64,000 bases of DNA from Nocardia asteroides (lineage in GTDB: Bacteria; Actinomycetota; Actinomycetes; Mycobacteriales; Mycobacteriaceae): NCBI GenBank assembly GCA_019930625.1, contig CP082844.1:5828001-5892000 (forward strand), read 5' to 3'. Of this stretch, positions 26,372 to 35,378 are shown piece by piece. The notes below the pieces were generated by a model that saw nothing but the letters and a program-made list of their open reading frames with translations, had not been told where the DNA came from and did no database searches. Position 1 is the stretch's first letter, and every line of letters begins with the position of its first letter. The translations under genes and the position numbers were made by a program.

Positions 26372-27765
26372 ATGAGGTCAGCCGCTAAAACGCACACCGG
26401 ATTGTCGCAGTTGATGCACAGCCGCCCTGTGCTGCTGTTCGCATTCGCCTTCGCTGTGATGGCCGACCCGGTGTCTTCGGTTGCCTACGCGATCGAGGCC
26501 GCGCTGCGCGCCCTGAACGGCGACCTCGCGCTCCTGCTGCCGACGATGGGACTGGTCGTCGCGATCGTGGTGCTGGTTATCGTCAACTACCACCAATTGG
26601 TGGCCCGCTATCCCCAGGGTGGTGGCGCGGCGGCGGCCACCGGGGAGGCGTTCGGCGAGGACGTGGCGTTCGTGCCTATCGGCGCGTTGATCGTGGACTT
26701 CGTACTCACTATCGCCATCAGCTCCGCGGCCGGGGCGTCGGCGATCATCGCGTTCGTGCCCGCACTGGCTCCGCGGCGGGTGCCGATCGCGCTGCTGTTG
26801 GTGGTCGCCGTCGCCAGCGGAACCTGGTTCGGGCATGTGGGCCGTACGGTGTTCGCGGTCATGACGGTGGCGTTTATCGTGCTGGCCGTCGCGGTCCTGG
26901 GCTTCGGGCTGTTCGCCCAGCCGCACCCGTCCGGCGTCACCAGCGCCGACCCCGGGCATTCGCCGGTGCTGGCTGTGGCGCTGGCGTTTCCGGTGGCGAT
27001 GGCGCTGGCCACCGGCATCGAGGCCCCTTCTTCGGCGATCGCCCAGCTCGGGCAGCTCGACGACCCGGGCCGGCGTCGCTTCGGCCAGGTGACGCTGTGG
27101 CTGACGCTGGGCGTGGTCGGGACCATCACGCTGGGACTGACCGCCCAATCGGTTTGGCTGGGCATCGGCGTCCTCCACGAGGACACCACCCAGATCACCG
27201 AACTCGCCCGCGCGGTCGCGCCGGCCTCGGTGTTCGGCGCCTTTCAGGCCATGACCGCGCTGCTGCTGCTCTCGGCGGCCAGCTCCTCGTTCCAGGCCGG
27301 CCCCGGGTTGCTCAAAGCCCTTGCGAGTCAACGTCATGCGAGCGGTGCGAGCACCGGCATCCTGCCCAGTCGGCTGGGCCGCATCAACGTCCACCACACT
27401 CCGTACTGGGGTGTGGTGGTGTTCTTGCTGGCCTCCGGCGCGGTCATCACCGCAGCCGGCGGACGCGACCAGGAACTGGTCCTGTTCTACGCCGCATCGG
27501 TGTTCGTCAGCTTCCTGTCCGGTCTGATCGCGATGTCCCGCTTCTCGCTACGTGAGCGCCGCACCGGCTTGTTCGTTGTCAACCTCGTCGGAGCGCTGGC
27601 GGTCGGGTTCACCCTGGCGGTCACCTCACCCGGGGCGGCCCGATCATCTCCATTGGCGCTTCGCTGCTCATCGCGCTGGTGTTGTACCGCCTGTGGGTTG
27701 GGTCGGGGCGTCCGCGGGGAGTCCGGAACGTCGCCGCCGACGCCGAGGCGGTCACGGAGTCGTGA
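26372..27765 (+). pseudogene. APC-type amino acid permease with C-terminal frameshift
   Basis: The first ~415 residues form a typical APC-superfamily permease with about eleven helices (VMADPVSSVAYAIEAALRAL, GGGAAAATGEAFGEDVAFVP, VAMALATGIEAPSSAIAQLG). After GFTLAVT near 27620 the reading frame becomes Arg/Cys-rich. In the +1-related frame from 27634 the expected last helix appears instead (GGPIISIGASLLIALVLYRL, then WVGSGRPRG) and ends at TGA 27765. A single indel at about 27620-27634 explains this. The protein would lose its last helix and gain a long junk tail (to 27850). A sequencing error is possible. The IS701 element sits 19 bp upstream of the start. Confidence 0.75.
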
Positions 27766-28019
27766 CAGCGCCGGTTGTCACTCCGATGACGTAACCGATC
27801 CGGTCCGGTCGGACTCTACCGGCCGGCGCCTGGCATCGGACCTGTCGTGACTTCCGTACTCGTCAACATCGCCCGCGCCCATTCGGCCTCCGTCCCGGTG
27901 TGAGCTGCCGGGACTGGGTACTCGAGCACCCGACGGGCAAGCAAGGGTGTTCCGGGACTGGCAGGACAACCCTATTTGGATGGTGGAGCTGGGCGCCGCG
28001 TCGGCGGGCGGTACCGAAA

Positions 28020-28790
28020 TCACGTTTTCGCCTGTTGATCCGAGGCTGTCGACCCTCGACCTGAGCGGTGATTCTTGCGTCCTCGAATCCCTTGTAGGAT
28101 AACAGCAATAGCGGAAAGCAGCGAGATTCCGACGGCGAGTATCGCAGACCATGTGAGGCTGTGAGTGGCGTAGGAAACTTGGCGGAACCCAGGTGCCGGA
28201 TAGTTGTCGTGGCCCCTGGCCCACCGGATCAGCAATCCGACCTGGGTGCCCGGATCCCGGGCTGTCGCATAGGAAACCACTCGCGTCAGTTCATCGCCCT
28301 TGCTGTTCAGGTAGAGCGCGGTGGCGGTGGTGAAGATTGCGACGAGCGCCATGGCAACGATCACCAGGTGGGTGAGCGCCGCGGTGCGGGTCACCGTGTT
28401 GACCGCCACGCTGCACACCGCGATGATGATCGCGACGCTGGTGAGGATGCCCCACGTTCCACTGGCTTTCGGATTGGGTACCGATGTTTGCGCCCAGAGA
28501 TCGACCCAGAAGGTGGTCACGTGGATCCGTCCGAAGGCGTTCGCGTGGATCACGCCGTCCGTCCCGCCGGTGCCTGTGGTCAGCCACGGCTGAAACAGAA
28601 GGACAAAGGTGATGACGCAGCCGACCGCGGCACACAGGTAGACACAGTTCCCGCGGAGTGCGGCCCCCAGCCACTTTCCTCCAAGAGTAGGCCGTAGACG
28701 TGCGCCACCCCGTCGCCGTCGTGATATCCGATCAGTCTGGTGGGGCTGTTCGAGTCGCGCTTTTCTGTTCTGCCAAGGCGTCGGGTGCAC
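28020..28790 (-). CDS. Four-helix membrane protein of unknown function
   Basis: About 256 residues. Helix 1 (NCVYLCAAVGCVITFVLLFQ) is followed by an extracytoplasmic loop with FWVDLWAQTSVPNPKASGTW. Helices 2-3 (ILTSVAIIIAVCSVAVNTVT, LTHLVIVAMALVAIFTTATA) are followed by a second loop and helix 4 (WSAILAVGISLLSAIAVILQ). The C-terminus is basic (GIRGRKNHRSGRGST). The start is unclear: GTG 28790 or an upstream TTG at 28850. The layout resembles mycobacterial small membrane proteins with paired loops, but I recognise no family. Confidence 0.6.
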   Translation of the reverse strand: MHPTPWQNRKARLEQPHQTDRISRRRRGGARLRPTLGGKWLGAALRGNCVYLCAAVGCVITFVLLFQPWLTTGTGGTDGVIHANAFGRIHVTTFWVDLWAQTSVPNPKASGTWGILTSVAIIIAVCSVAVNTVTRTAALTHLVIVAMALVAIFTTATALYLNSKGDELTRVVSYATARDPGTQVGLLIRWARGHDNYPAPGFRQVSYATHSLTWSAILAVGISLLSAIAVILQGIRGRKNHRSGRGSTASDQQAKT

Positions 28791-28868
28791 GATTTTCCAG
28801 CCTATGAGCTGGGCTGTATGGATTCCGTCAAGGACGAAAGCCCTGCGCAATAAGGATTCGTCAAACCC

Positions 28869-29117
28869 TCAGGGGTACAGCCACAAGTCCCAGGCCAGGC
28901 AGGCGACGGCCGCGGTCACTGCGCCGAGGCCGATTGCGCTCACGATCGCCCACACGCCACCCTCGCCGATGCCGACGAGCAACCCTAGTAGCGCGACCGC
29001 CACGGTCAGCGCCGGTGCGAGGTAGCGGTACCTGGTCAGGAATGCACGCAACTCTCGGGTCTCTGTCCGTGACGCGGGCGAGTCGTGTCCGTCGGCATGG
29101 TCGGCTCTGCGTGCCAT
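28869..29117 (-). CDS. Small two-helix membrane protein
   Basis: An 82-residue protein. The charged N-terminus (MARRADHADGHDSPASRTET) precedes two membrane helices (YLAPALTVAVALLGLLVGIG, VWAIVSAIGLGAVTAAVACL) and a short tail WDLWLYP. ATG 29117 is chosen because the composition upstream is random. The region ~260-300 bp upstream carries phased TTGACG repeats like those at the kdp promoter, so potassium-linked regulation is possible. Function is unknown. Confidence 0.55.
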   Translation of the reverse strand: MARRADHADGHDSPASRTETRELRAFLTRYRYLAPALTVAVALLGLLVGIGEGGVWAIVSAIGLGAVTAAVACLAWDLWLYP

Positions 29118-29502
29118 CGGTTCCTCGGTTCTCGCCGTCCGGTCTCGGACCGACGGATTCGGCGGGTCAGGACCGGTGCCGGATTCGGCTGGCTGGTTGC
29201 CGAATCGGTGCGATGCAGGGTTTCGCCGCAGCCACCAAGACTCGCCGTCCGCAGCATGAGCCTGCACGCGTGCGAACCCGGTCACCAGTGTTGGCGCGAC
29301 TGTCGACATCGTCCTGTCCGATTCCGGATCGTCGTCCGCCACTGTGCCTGCCGACGCACTGTCCGCGCAGTAATCTTGACGAAATCCTGACGCTCACCCT
29401 CGGTTCCTTGACGAGATGCCGAGGCCCGCTCGGCTGGTCGTGGCATGAGAACGGTGGGCAGCCGGGGCAGTTCGAGTCGGTGTGGGTGGGAAGGGCGGCG
29501 AT
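29118..29502. other. Intergenic stretch with phased repeats
   Basis: About 385 bp separating the small membrane protein gene from the receiver fragment. The only notable content is the TTGACG repeat cluster (29376-29413). Confidence 0.45.
29376..29413 (+). promoter_or_regulatory. Phased TTGACG repeats, possible KdpE-type site
   Basis: TTGACG at 29376, CTGACG at 29387 and TTGACG at 29408 are spaced 11 and 21 bp, one and two helical turns. The segment 29387-29415 matches 33358-33386 in the kdp promoter at 22 of 29 positions by my alignment. A shared regulator, most simply KdpE, is inferred. Confidence 0.45.
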
Positions 29503-29737
29503 TCAGATGTAGAAGCCGTCGATCTGTTGGATCGTGTCCATGAACCGGTCGAGGTCGACTGGTTTGGTGACGTAGGTGTTGGCGCGAACCGATAGCTGGA
29601 CAGGATGCGTTCTTCCAGGCCGGAGGTAGTGAGAACTACGACCGGGATCGATGACATGTCGTGTCGGTTTTGATCTGTTCGAGGACCGTCGTATTTCGGC
29701 AGGTTCAGGTCCAGCAGTCGATCCGGGTTGGCAGGGA
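29503..29737 (-). pseudogene. CheY/Rcp1-like receiver fragment
   Basis: Three frames together read LLDLNLPKYDG (phospho-Asp region), SIPVVVLTTSGLEERILSSY, then a frame giving VTKPVDLDRFMDTIQQIDGF and YI with a stop at 29503. This is the C-terminal two thirds of a stand-alone receiver of the Rcp1 type. At least two frameshifts and a missing N-terminus make it non-functional. It directly abuts the kdpE stop codon. Confidence 0.7.
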
Positions 29738-30481
29738 TTACTCCTGGAATCGGTAGCCCATGCCCGCTTCGGTGAGCAGATGCTGGGGGTGAGAGGGGTC
29801 GTCCTCCAGTTTGCGGCGCAGTTGCGCCAGGTAGACGCGCAGGTAGTGGGTCTCGGTGGCGTAGGACGGGCCCCACACCTCTCGCAGCAGCTCCCGCCGC
29901 CCGACCAGCTTTCCCCGGTTGCGCACCAGCATCTCGAGCATGCCCCACTCGGTGGGAGTCAGGTGCACGGCCTCGCCGTGCTTGGTGACCTTCTTGGCGG
30001 CCAGGTCGACGGTGAACGATTCGGTGGTCACCACAGGAGCCGAGGCGTCGGGATCGGTGGCGCCGCGGCGGACCGCGGCGCGCAGCCGAGCCAGCAGCTC
30101 GTCCATGCCGAAGGGTTTGGTGACGTAGTCGTCGGCGCCCGCATCCAGCGCTTCGACCTTGTCGGTGGAATCCGTGCGCGCCGACAACACGATCACCGGA
30201 GCCGAGGTCCATCCGCGCAACCCGGCGAGCACCTCGATGCCGTCCATGTCGGGCAATCCCAGGTCGAGGATCACGACGTCCGGGTGCCGGTCGGCGGCCG
30301 CGCGCAGGCCCGCGCCACCGGACGCGGCGGTGATCACCTCGTAGCCTCGGACCGAGAGATTGATCCGCAACGCGCGTACGATCTGCGGTTCGTCATCGAC
30401 GACGAGCACCTTGGTCGCCACCGCCTCGGGCGTCTTCGTCACAACCGCCGCCTCCTGTGTCGTCACCGGCACCTCATTCAC
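29738..30481 (-). CDS. kdpE: Response regulator KdpE
   Basis: A 247-residue OmpR/PhoB-type regulator. The receiver domain (residues ~23-135) has VLVVDDEPQ, the phospho-acceptor Asp in VVILDLGLPDMDG, Ser/Thr in VLSARTD and Lys in VTKPFG. The winged helix (~150-245) includes LTPTEWGMLEMLVRN and a C-terminal YLAQLRRKLEDDPSHPQHLL then GMGYRF. It receives phosphate from KdpD and activates kdpFABC at low K+ or high osmolarity. It overlaps the end of kdpD by 8 bp, so the two are co-translated. The first ~20 residues are extra, and a start inside them is possible. Confidence 0.95.
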   Translation of the reverse strand: MNEVPVTTQEAAVVTKTPEAVATKVLVVDDEPQIVRALRINLSVRGYEVITAASGGAGLRAAADRHPDVVILDLGLPDMDGIEVLAGLRGWTSAPVIVLSARTDSTDKVEALDAGADDYVTKPFGMDELLARLRAAVRRGATDPDASAPVVTTESFTVDLAAKKVTKHGEAVHLTPTEWGMLEMLVRNRGKLVGRRELLREVWGPSYATETHYLRVYLAQLRRKLEDDPSHPQHLLTEAGMGYRFQE

Positions 30482-33023
30482 CCGCGCTCGACGTCTCGTG
30501 CGCGATCTCGCCGCCGGTGCCGTTCGCGTTCTGCGGCTCGGCGCCGCCGGGCAAATCGACCAGCATGGTCAATCCTCCACCCGGCGTCGGCTCGGCGTGC
30601 ACCGTGCCGCCCATGGCTTCGATGAATCCGCGCACCACCGACAGTCCGAGCCCGACTCCGGCGGTGTTGTCCCGGTCGCCGAGCCGCTGGAACGGTTCGA
30701 ACAGCTGCTCCTCGGTGCCGTGCGGCACGCCGGGGCCGGTGTCGACGACAGCGATCGAGACCCGGTCGCCGGTGCGTTCCGCAGTGACCCGGATCGTGCC
30801 CGCGCGTGGCGCGTGGCGCAGCGCGTTGTCCAGCAAGTTGGCCAGCACCCGTTCCAGCAGGCCGCTGTCGGCGCGCACCGAGACGTCGCCGACCTCGACC
30901 CGGACCCGGTCCATCGCCGCGCGCCGCAACCCGCGCGCGCCCATCCCGACGCTCACCAGTGCTCGGTGCACCGCCTCGTCCAGGTAGACCCGCCGCGGCT
31001 GCGGCGTGATCACGCCGACCGCCAGCCGGGAGGAGTCGAGCAGATTGCCGACCAGCGCGGTGAGCTGATCCACCGATTCCTCGATCGTCTCCAGCAGTTC
31101 GGCGGTGTCCTCCGGAGAGAACTCGACGTCGTCGCTGCGCAGGCTGGACACCGCCGCCTTGGCTCCGGCCAGCGGGGTACGTAGGTCGTGGCTGACCGCG
31201 GAGAGCAACGCCCGCCGCAGGCGATCGGCCTCCAGCACGGCAGCGGCGGCGCCCGCCTCCTCGGCCAGACGCGCCTGCCGCACCAAGGCGACGGCCTGGT
31301 TGGTCACCGCGTTGAGCACCGGGCGATCGGCCGCGGCCAGTGGACGGCCCGCGAGCAGCAGCCAGTGGCGGGCATCGCCCGCTTCGACAACGGTGTCCGC
31401 CTCGGAGGGCTGCCGCGGCGGATCGGCGCCCACCTGGGCCAGCACCTGGTCACCTGCCATCAGGGCGAGCGCACGCTGCGCGAAGACCTCCCGGATCTGC
31501 TCGAGCAGCCGAGGCAGATCCGCGCCGTACAGTATCGCGCCGGAGAACATGGTCAGCAGCTCGGCTTGCCGGGAGGCCTTGCGTGCTTGACCGGTTCGCT
31601 TCGCGGCCAGATCGACCAGCGCCGCCACTGCGACGGCGACGATCAGCAGTACCACGACGGTGATGAAACTGTTCGGCTCGGCGATGGTCAGGCTGTAGTG
31701 GGGCGGCGCGAAGAACCAGTTCAACAGCAGGCCCGACAGCAGCGCCGAGAGCGATGCGGGCACGACGCCGCCCAGCAGCGCCACCGCGACCACACCCACG
31801 ACGAACACCGCGCTGATGCCGCCGAGATCCAGCACTTCATTGAGGTAGGCGGCGCTGAGCGCGCAGACCAGCGCCGGCACGAGAACCGCCGCGAGCCACG
31901 CGGCCACGGGGCGGCGCGGGCGCAGCGCCGAGTACCGCAACCCGCGGTGGGCTTGTTCGTGCGTCACCATGTGCACGTCGATCTTGCCGGATCGCTGCAC
32001 CACGGTGGAGCCGATGCCCTCGTCGAACATTCGCGCCCAGCGCGAGCGACGCGACGTGCCGAGCACGAGCTGGGTGGCGTTCGCCTCGCGGGCGAACTCG
32101 AGCAACGCGGTGGGCACGTCCTCCCCGGTGACGGTATGCAGCGAGGCGCCCAGACTGGCCGCCAGCTCACGCAGCCGGGCCAGCCGCTCGGTGGAAACCC
32201 CAGCCAAGCCGTCGCCGCACACCACGTGCACAACGATCAGGTCGGCGCTGGATTTGGTGGCGATCCGGCTGGCCCGGCGCACGATTGTCTCCGATTCCGG
32301 GCCGCCGGTCACCGCCACCACGACGCGTTCGCGTGCCTCCCACAGCTCGGTGATCCGGTGGTCGGCCCGGTACTTCGCCAGCGCGGCGTCGACCTGGTCG
32401 GCCAGCCACAGCAGCGCCAGTTCGCGCAGCGCGGTGAGGTTTCCCGCGCGGAAGTAGTTGCGCAGCGCCGCGTCGATGCGCTCGGCGGGATACACGTTGC
32501 CGTGGGACAGCCTGCGCCGCAACGCTTCCGGGGTGATGTCGACCAGCTCCACCTGATCCGCGCCGCGTACCACCGCGTCCGGCACGGTTTCGCGCTGCTG
32601 GATACCGGTGATCTGCTCGACGACATCGTTGAGGCTCTCGAGATGCTGCACGTTGACCGTGGAGATCACGTCGATGCCCGCGTCGAGCAATTCCGCCACG
32701 TCCTGCCAGCGTTTCTGGTGCTTGCTGCCGGGCGCGTTGGTGTGCGCCAGCTCGTCGACCAGCACCACCGCCGGAGCGCGCCGCAGCACCGCGTCGACGT
32801 CGAGTTCCGGGAAGGTGCTGCCGCGATACTCGATCGGTTTCGGTGGAATGTGCTCGATGCCTGCGAGCAATTGCTCGGTCTTGCGCCTGCCGTGTGTTTC
32901 GACCACCGCCGCCACCACGTCGCGGCCGCGCTCCAGCCGTCGGTGCGCCTCGCCGAGCATGGCGTAGGTCTTACCGACTCCCGGCGCGGCGCCGAGGTAG
33001 ATACGCAGCTGACCGCGTTTCAC
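30474..33023 (-). CDS. kdpD: Sensor histidine kinase KdpD
   Basis: An 849-residue membrane sensor with the full KdpD layout. The N-terminal KdpD domain has Walker A YLGAAPGVGKTYAMLGE and DELAHTNAPGSKHQKRW. A USP-like domain follows (VVAVTGGPESETIVRRA). Next come four membrane helices (~395-500, DUF4118-type), a GAF-like linker, a HisKA domain with the phospho-His at about residue 612 (AVSHDLRTPLAG), and an ATPase domain (NLLDNALRHAP, VVDTGPGVPHG, GVGLGLSVVRG). It senses K+ limitation or turgor and phosphorylates KdpE. The start is GTG 33023. It is transcribed away from kdpFABC across a shared promoter region. Confidence 0.96.
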   Translation of the reverse strand: MKRGQLRIYLGAAPGVGKTYAMLGEAHRRLERGRDVVAAVVETHGRRKTEQLLAGIEHIPPKPIEYRGSTFPELDVDAVLRRAPAVVLVDELAHTNAPGSKHQKRWQDVAELLDAGIDVISTVNVQHLESLNDVVEQITGIQQRETVPDAVVRGADQVELVDITPEALRRRLSHGNVYPAERIDAALRNYFRAGNLTALRELALLWLADQVDAALAKYRADHRITELWEARERVVVAVTGGPESETIVRRASRIATKSSADLIVVHVVCGDGLAGVSTERLARLRELAASLGASLHTVTGEDVPTALLEFAREANATQLVLGTSRRSRWARMFDEGIGSTVVQRSGKIDVHMVTHEQAHRGLRYSALRPRRPVAAWLAAVLVPALVCALSAAYLNEVLDLGGISAVFVVGVVAVALLGGVVPASLSALLSGLLLNWFFAPPHYSLTIAEPNSFITVVVLLIVAVAVAALVDLAAKRTGQARKASRQAELLTMFSGAILYGADLPRLLEQIREVFAQRALALMAGDQVLAQVGADPPRQPSEADTVVEAGDARHWLLLAGRPLAAADRPVLNAVTNQAVALVRQARLAEEAGAAAAVLEADRLRRALLSAVSHDLRTPLAGAKAAVSSLRSDDVEFSPEDTAELLETIEESVDQLTALVGNLLDSSRLAVGVITPQPRRVYLDEAVHRALVSVGMGARGLRRAAMDRVRVEVGDVSVRADSGLLERVLANLLDNALRHAPRAGTIRVTAERTGDRVSIAVVDTGPGVPHGTEEQLFEPFQRLGDRDNTAGVGLGLSVVRGFIEAMGGTVHAEPTPGGGLTMLVDLPGGAEPQNANGTGGEIAHETSSAGE

Positions 33024-33116
33024 CTGTTCATCATCGCGCGCTTAGCTTCCTCGGCCGTACCGACCGAGGTCGCTGCGGCGCGCTGTGCCGGGTGTCCGGA
33101 CCGCGCCACTCGCACG

Positions 33117-33242
33117 TCACCGCCGCGCACGGTAAGCATCGATCACCACGATCTGGCGGGCGCGTGCCTGTTCTCGAGTTCCGAGCGCGCGGATGATCAG
33201 CGCGCAGCAGATGAACAAGACGACTACGGCTACTGCCGACAT
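33117..33242 (-). CDS. 41-residue single-helix membrane protein upstream of kdpD
   Basis: MSAVAVVVLFICCALIIRAL forms one membrane helix. It is followed by a basic cytoplasmic tail ending YRARR. It has a KdpF-like size and topology but different sequence, sits 93 bp upstream of kdpD on the same strand, and faces the kdp promoter. GGAGGAGAA lies about 5-13 bases before the ATG. It may be a regulatory microprotein of the Kdp sensor or pump; it could also be a chance ORF, though helix and ribosome site argue against that. Confidence 0.55.
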   Translation of the reverse strand: MSAVAVVVLFICCALIIRALGTREQARARQIVVIDAYRARR

Positions 33243-33539
33243 GACGATTTTCTCCTCCCACCCGCCGGGTGATTCCCGGTCGCACCGGCGTAGTCCCCGG
33301 GCCGGGTCCTCCACTTCTACCTTCGTCGCACATGCGGACCCCGATTTTTACGGGCTTTTGACGGTCTACCTCCATTCCTTGACGCGTTGCTTGCGGGCGT
33401 CGCTCCGACTGTCAACGAACCGCAAATGCCATGAACCGGGGCGTCAAGAAACCGTCAGGGAGTGACCAGCAGAGCCGAACGGGCGCTTCACTCGCTCTGT
33501 CGCGCCGAAGCATGGCGCGCGGATGGAGGTTGTCGAGTC
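33243..33539. promoter_or_regulatory. Divergent kdp promoter region with phased repeats
   Basis: TTGACG occurs at 33358 and 33379 (21-bp spacing). Inverted copies CGTCAA (33442-33447) and CGTCAG (33453-33458) occur with 11-bp spacing. The arrangement, between kdpD-side and kdpFABC-side genes, fits tandem binding of a dimeric OmpR-type activator. Assignment to KdpE is inferred from position and from the similar cluster at 29.4 kb. Confidence 0.5.
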
Positions 33540-33623
33540 ATGTCGGTCGTCGTGTTCACCGTGCTCACCGTGGTGGCGTTCGCGCTGCTGGGGCTGGTCC
33601 AGCGCGGGGTGGAGAATTTGTGA
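33540..33623 (+). CDS. 27-residue membrane microprotein leading kdp operon
   Basis: MSVVVFTVLTVVAFALLGLV followed by QRGVENL: one hydrophobic helix and a short polar end. GGAGG lies 11 bases before the ATG. Its stop TGA overlaps the GTG start of kdpF (GTGA), so translation is coupled. Similar tiny ORFs precede kdpF in other actinobacteria by my recollection. A role in pump assembly like KdpF is plausible but untested. Confidence 0.65.
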   Translation: MSVVVFTVLTVVAFALLGLVQRGVENL

Positions 33624-33706
33624 CCGCGAACCTGATCGGTCTGGTTCTCGCCGTCGGCGTGGCGCTCTACCTGGTCGCGGCGCTGCTGTTCCCCGAAAGG
33701 TTCTGA
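33620..33706 (+). CDS. kdpF: K+-transporting ATPase small subunit KdpF
   Basis: A 28-residue single-helix peptide, VTANLIGLVLAVGVALYLVA then ALLFPERF. The LVAALLFPERF end is the KdpF hallmark. KdpF stabilises the KdpFABC complex in the membrane. It starts with GTG overlapping the preceding microprotein stop, and kdpA starts immediately after its own stop. Confidence 0.93.
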   Translation: MTANLIGLVLAVGVALYLVAALLFPERF

Positions 33707-35377
33707 GTGAGCACGACAACCGCCGGGGTCGTCTTCGTGGCCTCACTGATCCTGGCGCTCGCGCTGGTGCACGTGCCGCTGGGCGACTACATGTACCGGG
33801 TGTACGAGGGACGTCGGCACTTTCGCGCCGAACGCCTCGTCTACCGCGTGATAGGGGCGCAACCCGACGTCGAGCAGCCGTGGCCGGTGTACGCACGCAG
33901 CGTCCTGGCCTTCTCCGCGGTCGGCATTCTCTTCCTGTTCTTCTTCCAACTCCTGCAAGACAGATTGCCGCTGCACCTGAACGATCCGGGCACCGAGATG
34001 ACGCCCGCGCTGGCCTGGAACACCGCGGTCAGCTTCGTGACCAACACCAACTGGCAGAACTACTCCGGTGAGTCCACCCAGGGCCATCTGGTGCAGATGG
34101 CTGGGCTGGCGGTGCAGAACTTCGTCTCGGCGGCCGTCGGCATGGCGGTGGCGGTGGCGCTGGTGCGCGGGTTCGCCCGCAGGCACACCGGCGACCTCGG
34201 CAACTTCTGGGTGGACCTGGTGCGCGGCACCCTGCGTATCCTGCTGCCGATCGCATTCGTGTTCGCGCTCGTGCTGGTGGCGGGTGGTGCGATACAGAAC
34301 TTCCACCTGCACGACCAAGTGGGGCAAACCCTCAACGGCACCCAGCAGGCCATCACCGGCGGCCCGGTCGCCAGCCAAGAGGTGATCAAAGAACTCGGCA
34401 CCAACGGCGGTGGTTTCTACAACACCAACTCCGCCCACCCGTTCGAGAACCCGACCACCTGGACCAACTGGGTGGAGATCTTCCTGCTGCTGGTGATCAG
34501 CTTCTCGCTGCCGCGCACCTTCGGCCGGATGGTGGGCAGCCGTAGGCAGGGCTACGCGATCGTCGCGGTGATGGGCACGATCGCGCTGCTCAGCGTGACG
34601 TTGACCAATGTGTTCCAGCTGCGGCACCACGGCACCGTGCCGACCGCGATCGGCGCCTCGACCGAAGGCGTGGAACAGCGTTTCGGCGTATCGAATTCGG
34701 CCACCTTCGCCGCGGCGACCACGCTTACCTCCACCGGCGCGGTCGATTCGTCCCATGACTCCTCCACCAGCCTCGGCGGTCTGATGCTGTTGTTCAACAT
34801 GCAGCTGGGCGAGGTCGCGCCCGGCGGTACCGGCTCGGGCCTGTACGGCATGCTGATCCTGGCGGTGATCACCGTGTTCGTTGCCGGACTGATGGTGGGG
34901 CGCACACCGGAGTACCTGGGGAAGAAGATCACGCCGCGCGAAATCAAGCTCGCCGCGTCGTATTTCCTGATCAGCCCGCTGATCGTGCTGGTCGGCACGG
35001 CGGTGGCCGTGGCGCTGCCCGGCCAGCGCGCGAGCATGCTGAACTCCGGGCCGCATGGTCTGTCGGAGGTGCTCTACGCCTTCACCTCGGCGGCCAACAA
35101 CAACGGCTCGGCGTTCGCGGGCCTGACCGGCAACACCGAGTGGTACAACACCGCCCTGGGCCTGGCGATGCTTGTCGGTCGCTTCCTGCCGATCATCTTC
35201 GTGCTCGCCCTTGCCGGTTCACTGGCGCGGCAAGGCACCACTCCCGCGTCGATCGGCACGCTGCCGACGCACCGGCCACAGTTCGTCGGCATGGTCGTCG
35301 GCGTGACGGTCATCCTGGTCGCGCTCACCTTCCTGCCCGTGCTCGCACTCGGGCCGCTCGCCGAAGGAATCCACTGA
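33707..35377 (+). CDS. kdpA: K+-transporting ATPase subunit KdpA
   Basis: A 556-residue polytopic protein of normal KdpA length that forms the K+-selective channel of the Kdp pump. The four pseudo-repeat pore loops are visible: [59 protein letters not shown] and [23 protein letters not shown] 33707 follows the kdpF stop directly. It works with KdpB (energy) and KdpC in high-affinity K+ uptake. Confidence 0.97.
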   Translation: MSTTTAGVVFVASLILALALVHVPLGDYMYRVYEGRRHFRAERLVYRVIGAQPDVEQPWPVYARSVLAFSAVGILFLFFFQLLQDRLPLHLNDPGTEMTPALAWNTAVSFVTNTNWQNYSGESTQGHLVQMAGLAVQNFVSAAVGMAVAVALVRGFARRHTGDLGNFWVDLVRGTLRILLPIAFVFALVLVAGGAIQNFHLHDQVGQTLNGTQQAITGGPVASQEVIKELGTNGGGFYNTNSAHPFENPTTWTNWVEIFLLLVISFSLPRTFGRMVGSRRQGYAIVAVMGTIALLSVTLTNVFQLRHHGTVPTAIGASTEGVEQRFGVSNSATFAAATTLTSTGAVDSSHDSSTSLGGLMLLFNMQLGEVAPGGTGSGLYGMLILAVITVFVAGLMVGRTPEYLGKKITPREIKLAASYFLISPLIVLVGTAVAVALPGQRASMLNSGPHGLSEVLYAFTSAANNNGSAFAGLTGNTEWYNTALGLAMLVGRFLPIIFVLALAGSLARQGTTPASIGTLPTHRPQFVGMVVGVTVILVALTFLPVLALGPLAEGIH

Positions 35378-35378
35378 C

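Noticed and set aside
31188..33272. 694-codon plus-strand open frame
   Set aside because: Exact antisense shadow of kdpD, a common effect of high GC third positions.
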